Positions 34,028 to 42,557 of a DNA stretch of 64,000 nucleotides are shown here, in pieces (position 1 is the stretch's first letter; each line of letters begins with the position of its first letter). The notes under the pieces are model-generated. The model was not told where the DNA came from, did not search any database, and was given only the letters and a program-made list of their open reading frames with translations. The translations under genes and the position numbers were made by a program. The DNA is from CAZELM01 sp964512995 (GTDB lineage Bacteria; CSSED10-310). Location: assembly GCA_964512995.1 (NCBI GenBank), contig CAZELM010000028.1, positions 3,409 through 67,408 on the forward strand, given 5' to 3'.

Positions 34028-35275
34028 TTATTCCGCAACAACGATTTTGCCGGCCAATGCGGAAGCCGCTGCGGTCAGTGGGCTGGCCAGATAGGTCAGA
34101 CCGTCGCCCTGTTTTCCTTTGAAATTACGATTGGATGTCGAGACCTGCACTTCGCCTTTTCCAGTCATACCGATCTGACCGGACGCACATCCGCCACATC
34201 CCGGATTGGATACGATGAATCCCGCATCATGAAGAATACTGATATAGCCTTCCTTCAGGAGTTTGCCGAAGATTTCCCGCGTCGCCGGAACGGCTTTGGC
34301 CATCACGTGCGATGCGACCCGACGGCCTTTCACATATTCCGCGACGGAAACAAAATCCTCATACCGGCCGTTCGTGCAGGAGCCGATAAATACCGAGTCG
34401 ACCGTGACATCGCCGACATCTTTGACTGCGACGACTTTGTCGGGTTTGGGAGGGACTGAGATCCGGGGAGTCAGATGGGTGATATCGATCTCGATCGTCT
34501 CCACGTATTGCGCATCCGGGTCCGGATAAATCGGACCGAAATCGGAGCGGCCACTGCGTTCCCGGAGATATGCCAGCACGCGTTCATCGGGAATGATCAA
34601 TCCGATGATCCCGCCCATTTCCGTGACCATGCTGGACAATGTGATCCGCCCCGCCAGATCCAGCGCATCAACGGCTTCGCCGACGAACTCGATGGAACGG
34701 CCCAGTGCGCCTTTGGAGCCCAGGCGGCCGACGACTTCCGTGGTCAGATCCCGGGCGGTGCAGTTGGCGGGGAGTTTTCCTTTGATAACGACTTTCATAC
34801 TGGGGGGGACTTCGAACCAGGTTCTGCCGGCCCGGAAACCGAATGCGATGTCCTGATCGCCCATGCCCTGACCGAAAGCACCGACTGCTCCCAGAATGTT
34901 CAGATGGCTGTCTGTGCCGACCACGGTGCTTCCCGGTAATGAAATCCCTTCGTCGATCATGACATGGGAGCCGATACCGGCATCAACATCGTATACTCTG
35001 ATATTGTGTTTTTTGGCGAAGTCCCGGCATTGCTGCTGATTGTTCGCATAGGGGATCGTATTGGCTGGCACATTGCAGTCAAATGTAAAGAACGTCTTTG
35101 ACGCATCTGCCACTTTTTCATTGGGATAATAGGTCTCGAAATTCTGAACGACATTGGCGCCGGCAAAATCCCGGGCCGACCTTACATCCAAATCCATCCA
35201 TACGACTTTCCCGGGTTCGACTTTTTCCTGGGAGTGAGCCTGGATGATTTTCTCGATAATTGTATAACCCATCAT
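34028..35275 (-). CDS. Aconitase-family dehydratase large subunit (LeuC-like)
   Basis: A 415-residue catalytic subunit holding the [4Fe-4S] cluster; the ligands are the Cys of SCTNGR and the two Cys of GCGGCASG. Other family signs are VGTDSHLNILGAVGAFGQGMGDQD and DAGIGSHVMIDEG. The length fits the archaeal/bacterial LeuC2-homoaconitase-dimethylmalate dehydratase branch rather than the longer enterobacterial LeuC. It hydrates and dehydrates a 2-/3-hydroxyacid. It stands as a two-gene operon with the small subunit; upstream is a long repeat-bearing intergenic region that must contain its promoter. Confidence 0.9.
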   Translation of the reverse strand: MMGYTIIEKIIQAHSQEKVEPGKVVWMDLDVRSARDFAGANVVQNFETYYPNEKVADASKTFFTFDCNVPANTIPYANNQQQCRDFAKKHNIRVYDVDAGIGSHVMIDEGISLPGSTVVGTDSHLNILGAVGAFGQGMGDQDIAFGFRAGRTWFEVPPSMKVVIKGKLPANCTARDLTTEVVGRLGSKGALGRSIEFVGEAVDALDLAGRITLSSMVTEMGGIIGLIIPDERVLAYLRERSGRSDFGPIYPDPDAQYVETIEIDITHLTPRISVPPKPDKVVAVKDVGDVTVDSVFIGSCTNGRYEDFVSVAEYVKGRRVASHVMAKAVPATREIFGKLLKEGYISILHDAGFIVSNPGCGGCASGQIGMTGKGEVQVSTSNRNFKGKQGDGLTYLASPLTAAASALAGKIVVAE

Positions 35276-35423
35276 TTACCCTCCTATTGAAAAGAGCTTG
35301 CACACATACACTGATATATTTACGTTTCCGCCGCCGGAATGTTTCCAGAATCAGCGGGAGTTGTTAAATACAGGAGTTAATCATATTGTTTTGGCATAAT
35401 CAATGATATCTGTAGAAAGACGT

Positions 35424-35464
35424 CTGTCCTTCTCCCACCGGGAGAAGGATCGGGGATGAGGGTG
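35424..35464. repeat. Inverted repeat of the CTTCTCCC family
   Basis: TCCTTCTCCC (35427-35436) faces GGGAGAAGGA (35440-35449) across ACC, followed by TCGGGGATGAGGG. The same kind of stem plus GGGTGAGG-like tail occurs near 13085, 13480 and 28385. Confidence 0.7.
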
Positions 35465-35545
35465 GTATCTGAATGCGTTCGTGTTGAGTATCGGTGAGGA
35501 TGAGGTCGGGGTAAGTATAACGTGTCTGTGGCCATCGCAATGGCC

Positions 35546-35883
35546 GGTGCGGCGAATGTAATGGTCGGTGTGGCGAATGTCATTGTCGCTGCGGCGAATG
35601 TAATAGCCAGTGTGGCGAATGTAATGATCGGCACGGTGAATGTAATGACCGGCGTGGTGAATGTAATGATCGGCATGGTGAATGTAACTACCGGTGTGGG
35701 TGCATGTAATGGTCAGTGCGGTGAATGTAATGACCGGCGTGGCGAATGTAATGACCGGCACGGTGAATGTAACTACCGGTGTGGGTGCATGTAATGGTCA
35801 GTGCGGTGAACGTAATGACCGGCGTGGCGAATGTAATGGTCGGTGCGGTGAATGTAATGACCGGCGTGGCGAATGTAATGGTC
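35546..35883 (-). repeat. 21-bp tandem repeat array (array 2)
   Basis: Sixteen contiguous units, 14 of 21 bp and two of 22 bp (35693 and 35778), with consensus GGTGYGGYGAATGTAATGRYC on the plus strand. On the minus strand this reads GGTCATTACATTCACCGCACC. That resembles array 1 (GGTCATATTATCACCGCGAGC): same period, same GTCAT start, A/T middle and CACCGC end, opposite orientation. A 63-64 bp higher-order period is visible (35693-35777 against 35778-35862). Because 21 is divisible by 3, long open frames run through it by chance; I do not regard them as genes. Confidence 0.9.
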
Positions 35884-35982
35884 GGTGGGACAGTTCTCAC
35901 ATACGCTCACCAAAGGCATACGCATGTCACCCTCACCCCGCCGGCCATGATCATGTATTGATCCGAACTGGATCGGCCGGCG

Positions 35983-36014
35983 ACCCTCTCCCAGACACTG
36001 CGTTGGGAGAGGGT
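35983..36014. repeat. Inverted repeat ACCCTCTCCCA / TGGGAGAGGGT
   Basis: An 11-bp perfect stem (35983-35993 with 36004-36014) with a 10-base loop, just downstream of array 2. There is no T-run. It belongs with the other CTCTCCC-type intergenic stems of this window. The remaining bases to 36220 contain no gene that I can support. Confidence 0.65.
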
Positions 36015-36220
36015 ACGTTTGGACAGCAATCACGATATTTTGTCAGAAATGCAAATACGTGGTGAACACCGGCCATAATCGCGTCAACGCTCCCTCCGGG
36101 TTTCATGATTTGACAATCACACGGATCGTTGCCAAAATTCTGTTATTGAAGGGTATCCAGGTTTTCACGGATCAACGGAATAACGAACTGGCGCACACCG
36201 GAGAAAGAAGAAGGCAGCCG

Positions 36221-36685
36221 ATGGATCTCATTGACGAATTACGGAATATTATATCGGAACTGGAATCAGCGAGCGTGGATTATGCGCTTTGCGGTGGCTT
36301 GGCTATGGCGGTGTATGCTTTCCCACGGTCCACACTCGATATTGATATCATGATCCATCGTCAGGATTTGGACAAGGTTGTTTCCCTTGCCAGAGACCTC
36401 GGATTTCTTCTGGATGCAGGTTTGATGACTTTTCAAATGGGAAAAGTGCAAATATATCGGGTTACCAAGATCCGACAGGATATCGGAGAATCATTGGTGC
36501 TGGATTTGCTGCTCGTATCTGAGGATATCCGGGATGCCTGGGACTCCCGAATAAAAATGGAATGGGAATACGGTACAATATCGGTGGTTTCTCCGCAGGG
36601 ATTGATCACGCTGAAGTCCATGAGAAAAAGCGGACAAGACAAAGACGACATCACATTTTTGAAGAGTATCATCGATGAAGGTTGA
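36221..36685 (+). CDS. Nucleotidyltransferase family protein (MNT/AbiEii-like)
   Basis: A 154-residue protein with the nucleotidyltransferase signature LCGGLAMAVYAFPRSTLDIDIMI: GG followed by an acidic DIDI pair expected to bind metal. It ends in VVSPQGLITLKSMRKSGQDKDDITFLKSI, typical of minimal nucleotidyltransferases of toxin-antitoxin type. The start at 36221 gives the conserved MDLIDEL opening; longer starts run into repeat DNA. It is followed 1 nt later by a small gene and then a YoeB toxin gene. It may modify RNA or a partner protein; its precise target is unknown. Confidence 0.82.
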   Translation: MDLIDELRNIISELESASVDYALCGGLAMAVYAFPRSTLDIDIMIHRQDLDKVVSLARDLGFLLDAGLMTFQMGKVQIYRVTKIRQDIGESLVLDLLLVSEDIRDAWDSRIKMEWEYGTISVVSPQGLITLKSMRKSGQDKDDITFLKSIIDEG

Positions 36686-36686
36686 C

Positions 36687-36878
36687 ATGAGCCCGCAAGC
36701 TATAACCCTGCGTCTCAAACAGACCAGCGAACTCCGGAAGCTATGCATTGCTTTGGGCGGTCAACGGCTGAAAAAGCGGCAACAAATGGTGACCGTGTGC
36801 GTCCAGCGGACGGATCCAGACAACCCCGTTGCTCAGCTCGAAACCAGCCGGGGAATGGAAAAGGAACTCGCTGATTGA
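36687..36878 (+). CDS. Small protein following the nucleotidyltransferase
   Basis: A 63-residue protein beginning MSPQAITLRLKQTSELRKLCIALG, a short helical pattern I associate with small genes that follow minimal nucleotidyltransferase genes. AAGG lies 5 nt before the ATG, which is 1 nt after the upstream stop. It overlaps the start of the YoeB toxin gene by about 50 nt. It does not look like YefM/Phd, the usual YoeB antitoxin. Function unknown; it could serve the nucleotidyltransferase, the toxin, or both. Confidence 0.6.
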   Translation: MSPQAITLRLKQTSELRKLCIALGGQRLKKRQQMVTVCVQRTDPDNPVAQLETSRGMEKELAD

Positions 36879-37128
36879 AGCTGATTTTTCGGACCACGTA
36901 TGGGAGGATTATCTGTTCTGGCAGGAAACCGACCGGAAGATACTCCGTCGTACCTACACATTGATCACGGAAACAATGCGTAACCCGTTTGAAGGTGTTG
37001 GTAAGCCGGAACCCTTGAAACATGCGGTGACCGGGTACTGGTCCAGACGGATCACCGATGAGCATCGGTTCGTTTACAAGGTGTCCGGCGATGCACTGTT
37101 CATCGCTCTGCTACGTTATCATTATTGA
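36829..37128 (+). CDS. yoeB: YoeB/Txe-family mRNA interferase toxin
   Basis: The body from FSDHVWEDYLFWQETDRK to the end matches YoeB closely, including NPFEGVGKPEPLKH, GYWSRRITDEHRFVYK and the C-terminal RYHY carrying the catalytic His-Tyr. YoeB cuts mRNA on translating ribosomes. The ATG at 36829 gives 99 residues, about 14 more than usual; a CTG at 36871 would give the family length. No yefM is found upstream; the preceding gene encodes an unrelated 63-residue protein. The toxin is complete at its active residues. Confidence 0.9.
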   Translation: MLSSKPAGEWKRNSLIEADFSDHVWEDYLFWQETDRKILRRTYTLITETMRNPFEGVGKPEPLKHAVTGYWSRRITDEHRFVYKVSGDALFIALLRYHY

Positions 37129-37500
37129 ATTCTGGATTCCGTCCTGCCGAAATGCGTCAAAAATATCTTCATCAGCGTGCCAGATGGTTTCTCTGATGAA
37201 TTTCAGGCGTATTATTTCGTTTGGATAGCCATGTGAGATTTTAAGATAAAGACCAGAATTCAGAAGAGAGAATCCGATTGTCTGATCGCGCCTTTTATCC
37301 CAGAAGCTCAGGCTGTTTCTATTGAAAATGTTGAAATCTTTCCACTCTAACATCATCGGTTCCCATGCCTCCCCATCAGTATGTTTTCAATCGGCAATGT
37401 GCTATTCTTCTGTTCTCCACCCGAACCGGTAACGGATCAGCGGAGCGATTCCCGGTAAAAACGTTTGTCTGGATGCTCAGAGAGAATTTGGAGGCCGATC
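37129..37500. other. Intergenic stretch without clear gene
   Basis: Between the YoeB and YejA-like genes. A minus-strand open frame (37111-37356, 81 codons, GGAGG 11 nt upstream) overlaps the YoeB end; I see no recognisable family and do not call it. The promoter for the peptide transporter operon should lie in the right part. Confidence 0.5.
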
Positions 37501-39399
37501 ATGTGTCAGTTTCGGATTTTGCTGATTTTCTTCCTGGTCCCATTCTGCCTCATCCCGGTGTTCGCTCAGGAATCACCGGAACCAGCGGCATCAAACACAC
37601 CAACTCCCGAATCATCTTCTTTGGAGTCGGAGATCGCCACCATTCCATGGACCACGAATGATCAGTATGAGCCGGTCGGTGATCCCCGCGCCGTCAAAGG
37701 CGGCACCATGCGCTGGCCGATCTGGGAGTATCCATCGACATTACGAAGCTTCGGGCCGAATTCCAGCACGACCTTCAACAGCCTGATGAACGCGCTCTGC
37801 TACGAATCCCTCCTGTCATATCACCCGGTCTCGCTGGAGTGGGTTCCCGGTCTCGCGGACAAATGGTACAAAACGCCCGATAACCGCACCTTTTACTTTC
37901 ACATCGATCCCGAAGCCCGGTTCATGGATGGCAAGCCCGTCACAGCCACCGATGTCTATGAAACCTGGAAATTCCTGATCGATCCCGCGATCAGCTCCCC
38001 ATCCGAAAACACCATCTACAGCCTGTATCAGGCAACGGTTCTCTCCGACCGCATCATCCGATTCACCGCTCAGGAGAGCAAATGGCGGCTCTTCAATTAC
38101 CTGTGCGGCATGATGATCTTTCCGGGAGATGTCGTTAAAACCGCGGCCAAAACCTACATTCAGGATTATCAGTTCACCTTTATGCCCGGCTCCGGCCCCT
38201 ACCGGTTCAAAGATACGATCAAAGGCCGTGAAATCACGTTCGAACGCCGTCCCGATTACTGGGCAGCCCATAAACGCCATAATATCGGGCTCTATAATTT
38301 CGATGTCTTCCGGTGCATCGTCGTCCGGGACGATTCCCTGATGTTCGAAATGCTCAAGAAAGGCGATATCGATTTCTATGCCGTATATACCGCTCGCAGA
38401 TGGATGAAGGAATGTGATTTTGACAAAATTCAGAAAGGATGGATCCAGAAACGGAAGATCTTTTCTGAGCGGCCGGCCGGGATCTCCGGCGTCGCATTCA
38501 ATATGCGGGAAGAACCCTTCAACGATGTCCGGGTGCGAGCCGCATTCCAGTATCTTTTCAACCGGGATATTCTCATCCAGAAGCTCTTCTTCAACGAATA
38601 TGTTCCTCTGAATTCCTACTATCCCGGCGGCATTTATGCGAACGAAAACAACCCGGAATTTCACTACAGTGCCGATGAAGCGGTCCGGCTGTTGTCCGAA
38701 GCCGGCTGGAATGCCTGGGACAAAAAGGGACGGATCTGCAAAAACGGCGTTCCCCTGGAAATCACGCTCATGTACGAAGATAAATCCAGTGAACGCATCT
38801 GGACCGTTGTGCAGGATTATATGGCGGATGTTGGTGTCACGCTGAAACTGAAACTCGTCACCGCAGAAACCCAATGGAAACTGATCGAAGACCGGAAATT
38901 CAAAATCGCGGAGATGGCGTGGAGCGGTGATCTGTTTCCCGATCCCAGACAATCGTATCACTCCTCCATGGCATACAACAAAAATACCGCCAATATCACG
39001 GGAGTCGCTGATCCGCAGATCGACCGGCTGATCGAAGAACATGACCAGTGTGATGATCTGCAACGGCGGATCGAACTGATCAAGCAGATCGACGGACTGC
39101 TGGTCGCGCTTCATCCATACGGTCTGAGCTGGTATGAGTCATCCGACCGGCTGCTCTACTGGAACAAGTTCGGCCATCCCGATTACTATATCACCCGCGT
39201 CAGCGACTACAGTGACATGGCGATCTACTGGTGGATCGATCCGGAAAAAGAGAGCGCGTTGAATGCAGCCATCGCTGAAAACCGCAGCCTGCCCCAGGGA
39301 CCGGTCGACGTGAACTTCTGGAAAGATTACAAAGACCACCCTAAACCACTCCACGCAGATCATTCCAATGCAGAAATGACAGGCGGAGGTGATCGATGA
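37501..39399 (+). CDS. Oligopeptide ABC transporter substrate-binding protein (YejA-like)
   Basis: A 632-residue periplasmic binding protein of the SBP_bac_5 family. The ATG at 37501 is chosen because TTGGAGG lies 6 nt upstream and it yields a signal peptide (FRILLIFFLVPFCLIPVFAQ). YejA-type features are KGGTMRWPIWEYPSTLRSFGPNS near the N-terminus, EPLNDV-like EEPFNDVRVRAAFQYLFNRD and the long length. The stop overlaps the YejB-like start by 4 nt (ATGA). In E. coli the Yej system imports microcin C and oligopeptides. It heads a complete five-gene importer. Confidence 0.9.
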   Translation: MCQFRILLIFFLVPFCLIPVFAQESPEPAASNTPTPESSSLESEIATIPWTTNDQYEPVGDPRAVKGGTMRWPIWEYPSTLRSFGPNSSTTFNSLMNALCYESLLSYHPVSLEWVPGLADKWYKTPDNRTFYFHIDPEARFMDGKPVTATDVYETWKFLIDPAISSPSENTIYSLYQATVLSDRIIRFTAQESKWRLFNYLCGMMIFPGDVVKTAAKTYIQDYQFTFMPGSGPYRFKDTIKGREITFERRPDYWAAHKRHNIGLYNFDVFRCIVVRDDSLMFEMLKKGDIDFYAVYTARRWMKECDFDKIQKGWIQKRKIFSERPAGISGVAFNMREEPFNDVRVRAAFQYLFNRDILIQKLFFNEYVPLNSYYPGGIYANENNPEFHYSADEAVRLLSEAGWNAWDKKGRICKNGVPLEITLMYEDKSSERIWTVVQDYMADVGVTLKLKLVTAETQWKLIEDRKFKIAEMAWSGDLFPDPRQSYHSSMAYNKNTANITGVADPQIDRLIEEHDQCDDLQRRIELIKQIDGLLVALHPYGLSWYESSDRLLYWNKFGHPDYYITRVSDYSDMAIYWWIDPEKESALNAAIAENRSLPQGPVDVNFWKDYKDHPKPLHADHSNAEMTGGGDR

Positions 39400-40436
39400 G
39401 AGCCTATTTCATTCGCCGGTTTCTTCTGATCATTCCCACATTTCTGGGTATCACGCTCCTGAGTTTCGTCATCATGCAGTTTGTCCCCGGCGGACCGATC
39501 GAAAAAGCCATCCGGAACTTCCGCATGGGCGCGATGATGAAAGGAGAGGGCGGTGCCGGTATTTCCAAATCACTCGGTTCCGCTTCAGAAATCCCGGAAG
39601 AAGCGCTCCAGGCGATGAAAGAATTCTACGGATTCGACAAACCCGTGATGATGCGCTACCTGATCTGGCTGAAGAATATCTGCGTTCTGGATTTCGGGGA
39701 GTCTTACATCTATGTGGAACCGGTGATGGATGTCATCACCTCGAAATTTCCGATCTCCATCTATTTCGGACTCATCGGATTCTTTTTGTCCTACTCCGTC
39801 TGCATCCCTTTGGGAATCTGGAAAGCGATCCGGCATGGGTCCGGGTTTGACGCCATGAGCAGCATGATCGTTTTCATCGGATACTCCATTCCGGGGTGGG
39901 CGCTCGGGGTCATCCTCCTGGTTCTGTTCGGTGGCGGCAGTTTCTGGGACGTGTTTCCTTTGGGCGGGTTCCGGTCCGCCAACTATGACGATCTGACACT
40001 GCCCGGAAAGCTCTGGGACCAGCTCCACCATACCTTTCTTCCGGTCTTCTGTTATATGATCGGCAGTTTTGCCACCGAAACGGTGTTGATGAAAAACGCA
40101 CTGATGGAAAATCTGGGAGCGGATTACGTGCGGACGGCCTTCGCCAAAGGGCTCGATGAGAAAGTTGTTATTTTCAGACATGCGCTGCGAAATTCTCTGA
40201 TCACCATCGCGACGGATCTGGGGCATGCCCTGTCGCTGATCCTCGCCGGCTCCTATCTGATCGAGAAAGTCTTCAATATCGACGGATTCGGATTGCTGGG
40301 ATACAACGCGATCGTGCAGCGGGATTATCCGGTGGCCATGGGCATTCTGGTGATCAGCAGCATCCTTCAGCTCACCGGAAATATTTTTTCAGATATTTTG
40401 TATTGCATCATCGATCCGCGAGTCCGGTTCGATTAG
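39396..40436 (+). CDS. Oligopeptide ABC transporter permease (YejB-like)
   Basis: A 346-residue permease that starts with the DppB/OppB-type helix (MRAYFIRRFLLIIPTFLGITLLSF) and has the YejB-specific insert after FVPGGPIEKA (GAGISKSLGSASEIPEEALQAMKEFYGFDKP). The EAA-like loop contains GADYVRTAFAKGLDEKVVIFRHALRN. About six membrane spans are visible. It overlaps the binding-protein gene by 4 nt, and the next permease gene starts 12 nt later. Confidence 0.92.
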   Translation: MRAYFIRRFLLIIPTFLGITLLSFVIMQFVPGGPIEKAIRNFRMGAMMKGEGGAGISKSLGSASEIPEEALQAMKEFYGFDKPVMMRYLIWLKNICVLDFGESYIYVEPVMDVITSKFPISIYFGLIGFFLSYSVCIPLGIWKAIRHGSGFDAMSSMIVFIGYSIPGWALGVILLVLFGGGSFWDVFPLGGFRSANYDDLTLPGKLWDQLHHTFLPVFCYMIGSFATETVLMKNALMENLGADYVRTAFAKGLDEKVVIFRHALRNSLITIATDLGHALSLILAGSYLIEKVFNIDGFGLLGYNAIVQRDYPVAMGILVISSILQLTGNIFSDILYCIIDPRVRFD

Positions 40437-40448
40437 TCGAGGCAGGAT

Positions 40449-41501
40449 ATGGCATCGTTTTTTTCGCCCGTCACATTGAAACGCATCCGTAAATTCAGAC
40501 GCCTGAAACGCGGATACTATTCCTTTCTGATCATTTTGACCGTTTATATCATTTCATTGTTTTCGGAGTTTCTCATCAATGACAAAGCCTTGCTGGTCAA
40601 CTACAACGGGCACTATTACTTTCCCATTCTATCGTTCCATCAGGGCAGGGAATTCGGACTGGAAGGCCGGGACAAGTATAAAGCGCCGAATTACCGGCGG
40701 TTCCAGGAGAAATGCATCGCGGAAGGACAGGGAAACTGGGTCATCATGCCGCCGTATCCGTATTCGCCCAACGAAATATTATTGGAGGAGCTGACTGACG
40801 AACCCCCGACTGCTCCCAGTGCCACACATTTTCTGGGCACCGATGATCGCGGCCGGGACGTGTTTGCCCGTCTGGTATATGGATTCCGGATTTCCATGAG
40901 TTTCGCCATTGTCGTGACAGTGATCTGTTATCTGATCGGAATCATTGTGGGAGCGGTGCTCGGATACTACGCCGGGAAACTCGACATCGTCATGTTGCGG
41001 TTTGTCGAAATATGGTCTTCCTTGCCGTTTCTGTATGTGATGATCATCATTTCGTCGATCATGGAGCCTAATTTCATGCTTCTGGTTGCGATCATCTGCG
41101 TGTTTGAATGGATGGGCATCACCTATTATATCCGCGGGGAATATCTCCGGGAGAAATCCAAAGATTACGTCTCCGCAGCGATCAGCATCGGATGTCCGGA
41201 CTGGAAGATCATGTTCAAACATATTTTTCCCAATGCGTTGACGCCCGTGATCGCGTTCACGCCATTTGCAATCGTGGGGAATATCTCGTCACTGGTCACG
41301 CTGGACTTTCTGGGGTTTGGTCTGCCGGCACCGACATCCAGTTGGGGGGAGCTGCTGGGTCAGGGCACCGGCAATCTCTATTCCTGGTGGCTGGTGTTCG
41401 CGCCGCTGACTGCCTTGTTCATCACGTTGCTCCTGGTGATATTCATCGGAGAAGCGACCCGGGAAGCCTTTGATCCCAAAGAGTTTTCCCGGCTCAGATA
41501 G
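40449..41501 (+). CDS. Oligopeptide ABC transporter permease (YejE-like)
   Basis: A 350-residue permease with the YejE pattern: an N-terminal cytoplasmic KRGYYSFLIILTVYIISLFSEFLINDKALLV, a periplasmic section containing HFLGTDDRGRDVFARLVYG, and the late LDFLGFGLPAPTSSWGELLGQG. The EAA loop is near DYVSAAISIGCPDWKIMFKHIFPNA. The C-terminal FIGEATREAFDPK is typical of the family. With the YejB-like protein it forms the transmembrane heterodimer. Confidence 0.93.
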   Translation: MASFFSPVTLKRIRKFRRLKRGYYSFLIILTVYIISLFSEFLINDKALLVNYNGHYYFPILSFHQGREFGLEGRDKYKAPNYRRFQEKCIAEGQGNWVIMPPYPYSPNEILLEELTDEPPTAPSATHFLGTDDRGRDVFARLVYGFRISMSFAIVVTVICYLIGIIVGAVLGYYAGKLDIVMLRFVEIWSSLPFLYVMIIISSIMEPNFMLLVAIICVFEWMGITYYIRGEYLREKSKDYVSAAISIGCPDWKIMFKHIFPNALTPVIAFTPFAIVGNISSLVTLDFLGFGLPAPTSSWGELLGQGTGNLYSWWLVFAPLTALFITLLLVIFIGEATREAFDPKEFSRLR

Positions 41502-41513
41502 GAGTGATCATCC

Positions 41514-42548
41514 ATGAATCAGGTCACAGGTACATCTCCGGTTTCGTCCGCTGAGCCTCTGCTGCGGGTCACGGATCTGAAAACCTGTTTTTATACGGAA
41601 GACGGTGTGGCCAAAGCGGTCGATGGCGTCTCATTCGCTATTCAGAAAGGCGAAGTGATCGGTCTGGTCGGGGAGTCGGGGTCGGGCAAATCCGTCACGG
41701 CATTGTCACTGATGCGGCTGATCCCGGATCCGCCCGGAAAGATCACCTCCGGTCGGATCGATTTTCTGGGGAGAGACCTGTTGGGACTCCCGTATCATGA
41801 ACTCCGGCGCGTGCGCGGTAATGAGATCTCCATGATATTCCAGGAGCCGATGACATCGCTGAACCCGGTGTTTACGATCGGGATGCAGGTGATGGAGCCG
41901 ATCCTGCTCCACCGGAATATCTCGAAAAAGGAAGCGTTTGATCGGGCGGTCGAGGCGTTGGAACTGGTGGGAATTCCATCCGCGAGAGACCGGATGGATG
42001 ATTATCCCCATCAGTTTTCGGGAGGGATGCGGCAGCGGGTGATGATCGCCATGGCGCTGGTGTGCAATCCGCATCTGTTGATCGCCGACGAGCCGACGAC
42101 TGCGCTGGATGTCACGATACAGGCGCAGATCCTGCGGTTGATGCTGGAGGTCAAAGAGAAAAAGCGGGATTCGGCCATCATCCTGATCACGCATGATCTC
42201 GCGGTCGTGTATGAAATATGTCAGAAAGTGATTGTCATGTATGGCGGAAAAATTCAGGAGATCGCCGAAAAGGAGGCGTTATACAGCCAACCGCTTCATC
42301 CATATACGATTGGCCTGATGAATTCCATTCCATCGTCCGATATCCGGTATAACCGGCTGAAAACGATCCGGGGGATTGTTCCGAGTATTCTGGATCTGCC
42401 GAAGGGCTGTAAGTTCTGTACGCGCTGCGATGCCAAACTCGAACATAGGTTGACCGTTTGCGATCATGAGGAGCCCGAACTGATCGAAGTTGAACCCGGT
42501 CATTCTGTCCGGTGCTGGCTGTTTCAATCCCGGACTCGAGCGAAATAG
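41514..42548 (+). CDS. Oligopeptide ABC transporter ATPase (DppD/YejF N-half type)
   Basis: A 344-residue ATPase with Walker A GESGSGKSV, signature FSGGMRQRVMIAMAL, Walker B LLIADEPTTALD and the peptide-transporter C-terminal Cys motif (GCKFCTRCDAK) that may bind an iron-sulfur or metal site in DppD-like proteins. It corresponds to the first half of E. coli YejF, which is a single double-length protein. GGAG is spaced before the ATG, and the next ATPase gene starts 9 nt later. Confidence 0.93.
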   Translation: MNQVTGTSPVSSAEPLLRVTDLKTCFYTEDGVAKAVDGVSFAIQKGEVIGLVGESGSGKSVTALSLMRLIPDPPGKITSGRIDFLGRDLLGLPYHELRRVRGNEISMIFQEPMTSLNPVFTIGMQVMEPILLHRNISKKEAFDRAVEALELVGIPSARDRMDDYPHQFSGGMRQRVMIAMALVCNPHLLIADEPTTALDVTIQAQILRLMLEVKEKKRDSAIILITHDLAVVYEICQKVIVMYGGKIQEIAEKEALYSQPLHPYTIGLMNSIPSSDIRYNRLKTIRGIVPSILDLPKGCKFCTRCDAKLEHRLTVCDHEEPELIEVEPGHSVRCWLFQSRTRAK

Positions 42549-42557
42549 AGGAGAGCC

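Noticed and set aside
35522..35961. Open frames of Val/Asn/Met repeats across array 2
   Set aside because: They follow from a 21-bp period divisible by three, exist on both strands and have no ribosome site; the DNA repeat is the better explanation.
36059..36220. N-terminal extension of the nucleotidyltransferase from an upstream ATG
   Set aside because: The added 54 residues do not resemble the family, and the conserved start is at 36221.
37111..37356. Minus-strand frame of 81 codons after yoeB
   Set aside because: A possible ribosome site exists, but there is no recognisable family and it overlaps the yoeB end; not enough support to call it.
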